From Gnetum montanum (lineage: Eukaryota > Streptophyta > Gnetopsida > Gnetales > Gnetaceae): a stretch of DNA of 64,000 nt. This document shows, one piece after another, positions 37,000-47,297 of the stretch. Numbering within the stretch: position 1 is the first letter of the stretch; each line of letters begins with the position of its first letter. A model generated the notes under the pieces. It worked only from the letters and a program-made list of their open reading frames with translations. It did not search any database and had not been told where the DNA came from. Where the stretch lies: the NCBI GenBank assembly GCA_015680685.1, contig MNCI01022307.1, forward strand, positions 436,456-500,455, in the 5' to 3' direction. The translations under genes and the position numbers were made by a program.

Positions 37000-38200
37000 A
37001 ATGATAACGTAGAGCCCTTATCCAATCAATTCTTAGATGAACTTCTCTTTGCTAAGACAACCAAAGTTCCTACACTAGTGGTCATAACTTGGTATGATGA
37101 ATTCCTCTCATATGTACTCACACAGAAGACTCCTACTAAATGGGATCCGAGAAAGAAATAATAGTTTCTTCACTAGGTTAAACACTACATAGAGATCAAG
37201 TGTAACCTCTATAAGGTTTGTGTTGATGGATTGGTACAATGGTGTGTACCTGATGTAGATAAACTAAAACTGCTTTGAGATGCTCATGAGGGCTCTTATG
37301 AGGGCCATTATGAAAGAAGAAGAATGACCAAAAAGATCCTAATGGTAGGATATTTTTAGAAAACAATCTACAAGGATGCTCACCAATTCTCCTAGTCATG
37401 CAAGAGATGCCAATGAGATGGAGAAATGACAACTAGAATGGAAGGGCCTTAATAGTGGATTTAACCACTAGAGCCTTTCGACATTTAGGGAATTGATTTC
37501 ATGGGATGCATCACTTCCATGTATAATTAGAAGTCATACATTATTGTTGATGTTGACTACTATACTAAATGGACTGAAGCTACAACTATTTTTGACTGTA
37601 CCTCTACTATTGTAGTTTGTTTCTTTCAATGATAGGTGGTAAACATGTTTGGTATGCCTAGAGCCCAAATTTCTAATGATTGAACACATTTCACAAGTGC
37701 TATCTTTCATAAGTTAACACAATGCTTGGGGGTGTAACATAAACTCATAACACTTGATCACCCTCAAGTCAATAGTTAAGCAAAGGTAACTAATAGGGAA
37801 ATCACTTGAATTTTAATATGAACCATTAGTAAATATAGAAAATATTGAAGCACCAAACTCAACAATGTCATTTGAGCATATCACTCAACATGAAAACTTC
37901 CTATAGGCTACTCTCCCTATGAGTTAGTGTACAAAAATTTATCCTAACTTCCAATTTAAACTAAACTTGTACATTCACAACTACATGTGAACTTAACTTA
38001 GACATTAATCTAGCAAAAAATGAATGACTCATGACACTTAACATGTTAGATGAAAATTAAGGAGTAGCTCAAATGATAAATAAAGTGCACAAGGCATACA
38101 ATAAATAATGTTACAATGCATGAATAAAAAAAGTTATATTCAAACCAAGAGATAAGGTTATCTATTGGAATCCCATGCATGTGCCATAAGTTCTAGACAT
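37000..38200 (+). pseudogene. Integrase of element B
   Basis: The zinc-binding N-terminal region is decayed. The core shows FDI-GIDFMGCI, a VDVDYYTKWTEATT-like segment near 37550 and a decayed ISND-THFTSA near 37670, followed by the YSPYELVY block (37910) and DKVIYW. Catalytic residues are only partly preserved and stops are frequent. Confidence 0.65.
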
Positions 38201-38209
38201 TATGGAAAG

Positions 38210-39712
38210 GATGAAATGATTTTTCCTTCTTGTTCTTCTGCTTCTTCTTCTTTTTTTACAGCTTTCTCGTTATATTTTTCATTTTCTTTACATTTTACTA
38301 ATTATTTTATATATTTTCTTTTTCTCATTATTTTCTTGTTATTTTCATTTAGTGTTAATTGAAATCTCTGATTTTATTCCATGGCTACTACGAACTTTGG
38401 ACATTTTTGAATGTAGTTATGAAGTTATGATTTAATATTTAGGCCAACTTTGTCTTTTAGTTATGGTTTCTACTAACAGTCTATTAGTTTTCTAGTGATA
38501 TCAGGTAGTGAGTTTATGACATCCACCCATTCCATCTATCTCATGTGGAGTTCTACATAATGGGAGCATGAAGGTTCTTTCACATCAAAACTAAAAGTAA
38601 CTTATGATCTTGTTACCTAATGAACTAGAAAAGGTCAATGGAAAAGGATGTGACCTCAAGGGAATTTTTTGTATTCTTTTCTCAACATCCTTCTTAAGTT
38701 CTATGGCTCCTCATGGGTATATCATCACTTCTACTATCAACCATAAAAGGAAATATGTTTGTATATGATGTGGTTTTCAATAAACTAAAATAGGAATTCA
38801 AAAGCACACCTCTTCAACAATATCATAGGCTACATGAACTAGTTATAGGGCTAGAAAAACATGTTACTCATGCCTAAAGGCACCTTCCTAACTAAGGTCC
38901 TAACTACTTCCTTTTTCTCTTTTCTTCTTTTCTTAGAATGATGATTGTCCTTTGTGATATTTATAGGCTTATGATGATATGAAAGGAAGAATACATCAAT
39001 GCAAGGTCACTTTCATATGAATGGACTTGGTCTAGACTCAGAACAGACTAGTATTAGATCATCTTAATCATGCATGTCATTAAGGATCCCATGTGACCCT
39101 AATGTAAAATTTTCCTCTATCGTTCTCTTTTTACCATTCTTACACTTCATTTTCTTTCACCTCATTGCCTCATACCATGGTGAATTAATAGTTTTGTTTT
39201 ATAGTTTGCATAATTCTAAGATAATTTCTCACATGGGTACGGTGTTTTACTTGAACAACTATTCATCATTCAAGTTGCCTACGGACTTCTTGGGATGAGG
39301 TTATGGAAGGGCATATTAGGCATACACTTGTTTCGGGGAGGATCCACTTTCATATATTTTTGTTTCCTTCAAGTTCAACCCCTTAACCATGGACTTCATT
39401 ACGATCTTGATCAATGTGATAGCTTGCAGCATCCAGTTTTGCTCTACTTTGGCATAAGGAACATCTTCTAATTACTCCTCTCGCATGATCACAATGCTCT
39501 AATTTCTTGAATTCATACCCTCAAGAATGTTCTTGCCATAATTTCCCAACTTTTTGGCTCTCATTTAGCTCTTACTTGAATTCCAAATGCGTTTAAAATT
39601 CCTCAATATCTTAAGTTGAAAAATAGTTGTGAATAGCTACATCAATGCATCCTCGCTAATGAAGCCAGACTAGTCAATGTAGCCTCATTGATGCATCCTC
39701 GTCAACACATTG
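38210..39712 (+). other. Spacer of element B after integrase
   Basis: It shares phrases with the spacer of A (gacatccacccattcca at about 38520; taaggatcccatgtgacc at about 39080). Near its end (39638-39712) it has a gatgcatcctcg-type motif array like the U3 array. The element breaks off inside this array. Confidence 0.6.
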
Positions 39713-40190
39713 ATTTGTTCTAATTAACAACTGTATTGAAGCTCCCAATTTTTTCAGTTAAGAATGAGGCAATAACATTAAAACATCATAAAGTTTAAAT
39801 CTATTACCTATAATATTTATGATAGTTGTAATAACAATATTCCAACTTGATGGTAAAGAATATAATAATAACAAACACAATGCCTCTTCAACTAAATTAA
39901 TTTTTAAAAATCATAACTAGCAGTGGAATTAAATTAACTCACATGTTGTCTTCCCAATATATCTTTATCGTCAAAAAAAATTCATTACATGCTTTTTATT
40001 TGCACCAAAGGCTTGCTTATAAGATTATTCCAAAGATTGCTATAGCTTTCAAATATTTTAAATTCAATAGCATCAAATAAAATTAATGAAGATATAATGT
40101 CAGATTGCAACCAAACACTTTTTATCAAGAACATCTCATTCCCAATCTTCCATATCCATAGGCTCCTTGTATAAGTAAGAACCCTTCCTT
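39713..40190 (-). pseudogene. Copia gag fragment, first copy
   Basis: It is about 470 bp and homologous to 40485-40930 (shared: gtttaaatctattaccta, tttatgatagttgtaata, aactaaattaatttttaraa-type). The minus strand encodes a broken UBN2 gag segment. Confidence 0.6.
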
Positions 40191-40930
40191 CCTTATGATT
40201 TGGATCTTCCTAATCTTTCATCCTTGTGATTTTGATCTTTCTCATTGTAACACCATTATCAAATTTAGTATCTGTTACAAAAAATTATAACTTTTATCAT
40301 CATCACTTTTTCATGATTTTTCTCTTTTTGTTTATTTTAAAAAAAATAGCAATCTCTTCGTAGATGCCCTACAATAATACTAGCAAGGATCTTTTCTTCC
40401 TTATGGTTTGGATCTTCCTCTACTTAATTTAGAGAGGAATCCCTAAATTGTGTCCTTCCCTTGCTTTCGTTGTCCATGCTTGATTCATTTCAATTGATAA
40501 TTGCATTGAACCTTTCCTAATTTTTTCATTCAACAATGAGGCAACAACATTAGAAACTTAGAAAGTTTAAATCTATTACCTATAGTATTTATGATAGTTG
40601 TAATAACTGTATCCCAGCTTAATAATAAAGAACATAATACGTCTTCATCTAAATTAATTTTTAGAGATTGTAATAATGCAACAATGGAATTAAATTCAGT
40701 CATAGACTTTCTTACCATTATACCCTCCTTCATCTTTAGAAGAAATAACTGATGAGATTGTTGGAGAGACTGCCATAAATCTATAGATGTTCTACATTAA
40801 GTAACATCAAATAAAAATAATAGAGAAGTATAGAATTAGATTGTAGGCAAGCACTTCCAATCAAGAACATTCAAGAACATTTCATTTCCAATCTTCCGTA
40901 CTTACTTACAGGCAATTAAATCTTCCCTTA
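40191..40930 (-). pseudogene. Copia gag fragment, second copy with zinc knuckle
   Basis: The minus-strand frame 40733-40530 reads MKEGIMVRKSMTEFNSIVAL, LQSLKINLDEDVLCSLLLS and WDTVITTI. This is the central UBN2 gag motif of Copia elements ('EFN.LV..L...G..ID.ED....LL.SLP.SWD'). Downstream, at about 40400-40350, a decayed zinc knuckle ends GHLRRDC after a one-base shift. No LTR or PBS was found on either side, so this is an isolated gag remnant. Confidence 0.7.
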
Positions 40931-42180
40931 AATCGGTAAATCTAACTCTTTTACAACTAAATAACCTTTTATCATAATTTTTCATATGTGTTAATTATTC
41001 TTATTTAGCTTTTCAAATTGCATTGCCTTTTCAATTATAATCTCCATGGAACCAATACCAACTACTACCTCTAAAACAATAAATGCAATAACAAATGGAA
41101 ACATAAATAGAACCAAAACAATAAATACAATAACAAATGGAAACATTAATAGAACCAAGTAAAACACAGCATAGATACAATAACAAATGGAAACATAAAT
41201 AGAACCAAGTAAAACAAAGCAGAATTTATGTGAAAAATCCTTCACCATAAAGAGTGAAAAATCCTTCACCATAAAGAGTAAACAACCGTAAGAAGCAATG
41301 CAAAGCTCTATTATTTTTTCGAGAAATGTTTCAGGCGAAAAACAAGGCAAAACAATGCCTTTCAAAGTACAATAACTTAATTACAATACAAGGCAAAACA
41401 ATGCCTTTCAGAGTACAATAACTCGTACAGTTTTGCTAGCACTCTTTCGAAGAAGACAAAACCATATATATTTCTTAAATAAAAATGTTAACCAAATTTT
41501 TCGTCTTTAAAATAAAAACTTTTTATTGAGAATCGAAGTTATAAAGAGCAAATTACAAGATGTAACTTTAAAAATGAGCTCACACCTCGACCAATCCAAA
41601 ATGCCGCAGTTAAAAGGGGCAGCCTACGATGGTTCAGGTATGCTCTGTCCGGTTCAAAAGATAAATACCAACGGAATTATTATATAATGTATGCTGACCC
41701 TACAAATTTTTCAATGATTCATACATAAAGCATAATTCCAAAACGTGAGCTTATATACAAGGTTATGCACGGTTTACTAATACAAAACACCAGTGCTAGT
41801 TGATTTGGTTTCATTTATTTAACGTAAACAACAACTGTATCTTTTATATGATTTATAACAACAGAGCCTTATAGATAATTTATAATCCTTATTCTCTAAA
41901 TTTAATATGTTTTGTATGTTTTAAAATCTTAAATTGCATAATTGTTTTTCACGAATAGATTTTTGCAAAAGTCTCTATTTAAAAATAATTTTTTGACTTT
42001 AGAAATTTGTAGCATGGTACATCTTTCTTTCTTGGAAAACTTGAAAATAAAAGGTGAACATGTACAAATAAAAATTAGAGCAATAAATATTAGTAGGTAT
42101 TATTTCTAAAAACCAAAAAAATGATACATAAGTGTAAATAAAAATATTAATAAAGTGTTGATGCATAAATAAAGGTAGAT
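40931..42180. other. Intergenic AT-rich sequence with short tandem repeats
   Basis: Three small tandem arrays are present: about 43 bp x3 at 41074-41220; a perfect 24-bp unit x2 at 41231-41278; and 36 bp x2 spaced by 46 at 41342-41423. The minus-strand ORF across them (41365-40991) is an artefact of the repeats. No gene is seen. Confidence 0.7.
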
Positions 42181-42290
42181 ATTATTGATGGGTTTGATTT
42201 TGGTGAGTAATGCTGAGATCTAAAGTTCTCTATGGACTATATATCTTTGGGTGTACCTATGTTTCAATTATTTTGAGTTCAACCACCCTC
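42181..42290 (+). repeat. tRNA-derived SINE fragment
   Basis: It carries gatgggtttgattttggtga (B-box region), gtaatgctgag and tatatctttgggtgtacc, shared with the SINEs at 50060, 61904 and 62069. The A-box end is missing. Confidence 0.6.
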
Positions 42291-42685
42291 CTTTTGATAC
42301 CCCAATACATAGAAACTATCATATTTGTTCTCAGAAAAATTCACCGCTCATAATTAATAAATTTTTCAATAATTTAGTTGCAACAAGGTCAATGACAAGT
42401 AGGCCAACTTGTTTGCAACAAGTTTGATAATTCAAATTACATTTAAAGTACATCTACATTTTATTTAAGTTTCACCAAAATATATTTTTTTGTTGAGATA
42501 TATAGCTCGAATTTTTCTAAATTAAGTTTTGCCATAAGAAATATAAAAATAATATAAAAATAATATACCAAAGCCTGAATCGGACCTTTTCTTCTTTCAT
42601 TTCTTTTCTCTTTGTTTTTTTTTTCGGTCCTTTTAAGGAAAAAGGTGTAACCATCTCTAAGACATCTCCAGGATCCATACATATC

Positions 42686-42766
42686 ATGAAATTCAGCTGC
42701 CTCAGCCTCTGCTCTGTTTTGGTTGTTTTACCTGCGCGGAAACTGGCACTGGATAAGAATGATTAG
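42686..42766 (+). CDS. 26-codon open frame with signal-peptide-like sequence
   Basis: An ATG-to-stop frame encodes MKFSCLSLCSVLVVLPARK and seven further residues. The first 15 residues are hydrophobic, like a secretion signal. It lies about 450 bp upstream of the aldose epimerase start. It may be a chance frame, a decayed first exon of a neighbouring duplicate, or a short upstream peptide. There is no supporting motif. Confidence 0.15.
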   Translation: MKFSCLSLCSVLVVLPARKLALDKND

Positions 42767-43220
42767 ACATTGTTAAAATTTTTTACTTCCCCAATTCTCG
42801 GAAACTTAAGATGATTTGGAGACCCATAACGATTAGATGAGGATGACTTCTTTACATGATAAGACATTGATAAATCAAGCTTCAGAGCTGTCAAATACAC
42901 GTAGTATTGTTGGATTTGGTTGTCCTATCACTTGACTTTCCTTGTTTTGAAAATGACAGTCACACAATGTGAGATCATCCTTCCAATGGATGACAACAAA
43001 TCCAGGCTAGTGATGCTGACCTGTGCCATATTTTCCAAGTTGTCTTCAGAAATAGCCTGTTATCTGAATCACACCTTGATTGCATGACTAGCTGTCAGAT
43101 GTTTATCTTTATCCGAATATTAACTAAACTAAAAAACAAATAGCTTATCCGTAGGATTACTATTAAGGGTAGGCTGCAACTGAGATCCCACATATCGTTG
43201 TCGAATTTCGAGGTTTGGCA

Positions 43221-45488
43221 ATGGCAGAAATTTTCAGGATCAGGATCCTGTTTCTGATCTGCTTCTTGTTGGCATATGTTTCTCCAATAAAAGTGTCTGC
43301 TGCTGCTTCCCAGCAGGAAAATAAGGCTCGCTTTTTTCAGTTAAGCACTGCCGATTTGAATCTCACAGTTACGAACTATGGAGCAACTGTTGTTTCACTC
43401 AAGGTGCCTGACGCAAAAGGTACTGTACATCTCTGTGATTTTTTTGATCCAGAACCCACATTGTTTTTTATAGGTTTTTTTGTATAATTTTCTGTGCAAT
43501 AATTGTTTTGTCTTGGGTTTATTTTCCTTTTTCTGTTTCAGGGAAGGCAGGAGACGTCGTTCTGGGATACGACAAGCTTTCCCCTTATTTGGTATGTTTT
43601 TCGTACTGGTAATTTTGTTTGTTGCTCTGTTTTTTCCAAAGCTATGGCTGCCGGTAATGATATTTTGTTGTTTTTTTTTTCTGTTTTGATTTTGGTTTAA
43701 TGTGAAATTGACACTGATTTTTGGACCCTCTGGATGTAGAAGTCTGTTTTGAAAACTCACAGATAGTATTTATAATGCTATTTGTAGTGCATGCACAGTG
43801 AACAAATTTTGAACTATTTACCTATTTCAACTCTTAAATAACGAAATGAGATCATATTCATAATCTACTAAAGTAATTTTGCTGATGAACAAAATCATTT
43901 TTTGCAGAATGGCAGCGATGGCAAGTACTTTGGGGCAATTGTGGGACGAGTGGCCAACAGAATCAAAGATGCCCAGTTTGAGCTGGATGGGAAGGTTTAT
44001 CATCTCCCTGCTAACGATGGCAAAAACACGCTTCACGGTAGATAATCATGATCTGTTTGGAATCTCATTCATGTTTGGTAACGCGTTAATTCATTAATTA
44101 TGTGTTTTTGATGATGGAATATCCATGGCTTTGCAGGAGGATTCAAGGGCTTTGATAAAGTACTTTGGTCGGTAGAAAGCATGAAATTGAGAAGCAAATA
44201 CCCCTTCATCCAGTTTTCTTATCACAGTTACGATGGAGAGCAAGGTACTTCATTTCACAGCCAAAAACCATATACACTGTCGCAATTCTGTCATGATTAG
44301 TTTCATGCCCCATTGAATCCTGTTCGATTTTTTAGCGGTTCAAAAACTCAAGAAATTACGAGTTAACATCAAGACTTTTTTTCTTGAAATGTAGGCATTA
44401 AGACATTTGGTTTGTTCGATTGTTTCTCCATAATAAATTGTTTTTTCTGGCCGATACTTGTCGTCATCTCCTAACCATTAGATCTCTATCCGGAATTTAG
44501 GAACCGGTGTGTTAATCAGACTACCTGGTTAGCCTATTAGATCTCAATCCAAGAAGCTGTTTTAAAGATATTCTAGAGATCTAATCACATTGATGCTAGT
44601 ACCATTCTGGGTATAAAACCGTCCAAGCTAGGATGCTCTTGAAAAATAAATCCCCATCACAAAATCTGCTATACAGTTCCATAGTGCAGAGTGAACTTTC
44701 CTCGCCTGTTTTTCCAACGTTTCATAGCTAGTTTTTAGATCCGACATTCTTTTTTATCAGAATTTGAATATAAATGTTCATAGCCACAGCCATAGATTCC
44801 TGTAGTAGGCTGATTTTGACATTTCTATGAATGATGGTGTACAGGGTTCCCCGGAGCAGTTAATGTGAGTGTGAAGTACATGATTAAAAGAAATGAGTTG
44901 AGATTGGATATGACTGCAAAACCCCTGAACAAGGCCACGCCAATAAATTTAGCCCAGCACACTTACTGGAACCTTGCAGGGGAGGACAGTGGAAGGAGCG
45001 TTCTTGGAAATAGGATTCAGATCTCGGCTAATTTCTACACGCCCGTGGATGCACATTTGATCCCAACAGGGGCAATTTCACCTGTCAAAGACACTGCATA
45101 TGATTTTACCAAGGGAGACATTGTTGGGAGCAGAATCGACAGGATTCCTGGATATGACATAAACTATGTGTTAGATCCTCCCAAGAACAAGAAGAAAAAG
45201 GATCAGCTGAGGCATGCTGTAACTGTTAAAGATGATTTTAGTGGCAGGGCTATGGAGATTTGGACTGATGCTCCAGGCCTGCAATTCTACACAGGCGGAA
45301 TGCTGAACTATGTTGTGGGGAAAAAAGATGGTATCTATGTCAATCATTCTGGCATGTGCTTGGAAACCCAGCATTTCCCTGATTCAGTCCATCATCCCGA
45401 TTTCCCTTCTGTGATATACCGGCCAGGCCAGGTATACAAGCATGTCATGCTCTACAAGTTCACTGCCCATGGTTTATCCTGCAAATGA
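43221..45488 (+). CDS. Secreted aldose 1-epimerase (galactose mutarotase), five exons
   Basis: The enzyme interconverts the alpha and beta anomers of aldoses such as glucose and galactose. Exons are 43221-43419, 43542-43591, 43908-44037, 44137-44244 and 44845-45488. All introns are GT-AG and the joined frame is open for 376 residues, a normal length. Visible family motifs are NYGATVVSLKVPD, GRVANRI, NTLHGGFKGFDK (His126), INLAQHTYWNL (catalytic His201), and GMCLETQHFPDSVHHPDFPS near the C-terminus, with catalytic Glu336. Residues 1 to about 27 form a hydrophobic signal peptide, so the product is probably apoplastic. An in-frame TTG lies six bases upstream, but the ATG at 43221 is the natural start. 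The gene converges with the PPR gene. It looks intact and is the clearest host gene here. Confidence 0.95.
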
Positions 45489-45623
45489 GAAATGGAACAA
45501 ATGTGAAACATGTTGCTGCAAGGATTCTGTTCAATCTTGCATCTGTTTTAGGGTCTTCAGTGTTTGATTGGATCAGTTTCTCACAGGGAATCCTCTCCGA
45601 AGGAGACTAGCTTCGTATCCTAT

Positions 45624-45693
45624 CCATGATTGGAAATGTGCTTAACATGTTTACATTACCATGATTGGAAATTTGTTTAACATGTTTACATTC
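45624..45693 (+). repeat. 35-bp tandem duplication downstream of the epimerase gene
   Basis: Two adjacent copies of a unit starting ccatgattggaaat and ending ttaacatgtttacatt differ at only a few positions. They lie in the probable 3' untranslated region. Confidence 0.85.
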
Positions 45694-45787
45694 TCTGCAG
45701 AGCTGCCAAGTTTGTTTTCATGTGTGAACTCTGCTAAATACAAGACTCTTTAGTGCCGATGCTGAAACTGAATTTCTTTACCAAGAA

Positions 45788-45793
45788 AATAAA
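45788..45793 (+). terminator. Possible polyadenylation signal of the epimerase gene
   Basis: A canonical AATAAA lies 300 bp after the stop codon. Plant signals are loose, so this is only a candidate. Confidence 0.35.
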
Positions 45794-47297
45794 TGGATCG
45801 ATCGATTGGTTCTTTATCATGGAAACGTGCCTTAGTGTCTAGACATTATTTTTACCTTTATTAAATTCTTCAAGGTATTACATGCCATGATTTAACTCGA
45901 ACTTCAGCACTCTGCAGCGACATTAACACATAGTCTCATTAGCTCTTACGACGTACAGAGATTTTACAAAATTTTATTGCACTGTGCTCCTTGCTCTTAT
46001 AGGTTAACACAGTGACATATTCCGCGCATCCGCATATGCAGTCATGGAATTTGCGGTTCTTGTATATAGAACGGCGTCTCCTTATTAGAGTACGTGCAAT
46101 CAATTAACCTTGTGTCATACATTACATCAGCTGTTTCAGTAGTTCAAGGTATTCTTTCAACAACTTGATCGGTGATTTTTTTAAAAAATAACATAAAATT
46201 TGGAGTACATGTAGGAATTCGTCTGGATCTTCAGACATTAAAAATAATAAATAATGAGATCCAGTTTCAGAATTAGTTTTAATTCTTTACTCTCTAAATC
46301 ACTTTCATATGCCTAGCAAATACAGTCTTGTACAATGTTATCAATAACGTTACAAGAAGGCAGGCTAGTTCTGAATTTATGAAAGAGATTGACGTGTTTT
46401 ACAAAGAATCTCTGCCGAACAGCTTTGAGAATACTTGATAGTATCACCGGCCTTCCTAGACCCACTCGATGAGTCGTATTCAACCTAATGAAACTGAGAA
46501 ACTGAGGCTTTATTACACCCTCTCAAGGATTTATGCCATCATATTTGTATCATGAAAATTAAATATGGACTCACAAAGTGGGAACAACAGAGATTATATA
46601 TTTGTGTAAAATGTGGTGTGAGGGTAACAAAGAAAAATGAGATACTCGTCTTTAAGATCTCTTCCACAAGGTCTCTTAAGCCACATAGCCTTCATGTGTG
46701 TTTTTCTCTGGAAACTTGCATCCATCATCCACTTTGCAACTGAGAGAAATCATCATCATCATCCATCATATTCGTTGAATGCTGAGGATGATGGATCATC
46801 AGTAAGGGTCATCCAACAAATATAATGGATGATAGATGATCCATCTTCAGCATATTCATTGGATGCTTAACTTTTGACCTGAGCCACTTTGCACTAGCAA
46901 CTTGCATCAATCATTGATCATCCACTTTTTATTCTAACATGATGTGAACTCAAACAAAGCCTGCTGATGAAAAGCAGTACAAGTGACAGATAGTGAACTT
47001 CTGAGATTAACAGATCACCTCTTATGCATTCCAAATAAATTTGATGAAAAGGAGTACAAGTGACACACAGTGAACTTATGTATTTCAACAGATTACCTCT
47101 TATGGATTCCAGTAAATTTTTTCCTCTTGCCTTCTACATTTTCATCGGCTATATTCGTGCATGATCAGTCCATTGCAACGAAAGTGCTATTCATTATACA
47201 GGTTAAAAAAAAGCTCGATTACCCGTCACCGCCAGAGCATGTTAGCCATCCTAATGTCCTGGTAACTCACAAATCAGAAAATGTAAACCTTTTTAAT
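45794..47297. other. Intergenic sequence between convergent genes
   Basis: It holds the 3' flanks of both host genes. I see no third gene. The one structured item is the foldback at 46755-46866. Confidence 0.6.
46755..46866. repeat. Imperfect foldback repeat (MITE-like)
   Basis: A ccatcatattcgttgaatgc / gatgatggatcatc block at 46761-46800 recurs inverted at 46832-46866 (gatgatccatcttcagcat). A second partial inverted copy (ccaacaaatataatgg) lies between them. It could form a hairpin about 110 bp long. Confidence 0.6.

Larger units (their letters stand above)
31703..39712 (+). mobile_element. Element B: Ty3/gypsy retrotransposon, relative of A, truncated
   Basis: The element reads LTR, PBS, gag, protease, truncated RT, RNase H, integrase and spacer on the plus strand, collinear with A. 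It stops in the spacer at about 39712, where a Copia fragment begins, so ORF3, PPT and 3' LTR are missing. The RT core is deleted and replaced by a patchwork scar (36301-36504). Decay is comparable to that of A. Confidence 0.82.

Noticed and set aside
40862-40880. Heat-shock-element-like gaacattcaagaacattt in a Copia gag fragment
   Set aside because: It arises from a 10-bp duplication inside coding debris, has no TATA box near it, and is absent from the sister copy at about 40130.
40991-41365. 124-codon minus-strand open frame
   Set aside because: It runs through short tandem repeats and its repeated peptide simply reflects the repeat units.
43395-43760. 121-codon minus-strand frame across epimerase introns 1 and 2
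   Set aside because: It is antisense to a confirmed exon-intron structure and is low-complexity, Lys/Asn-rich sequence.
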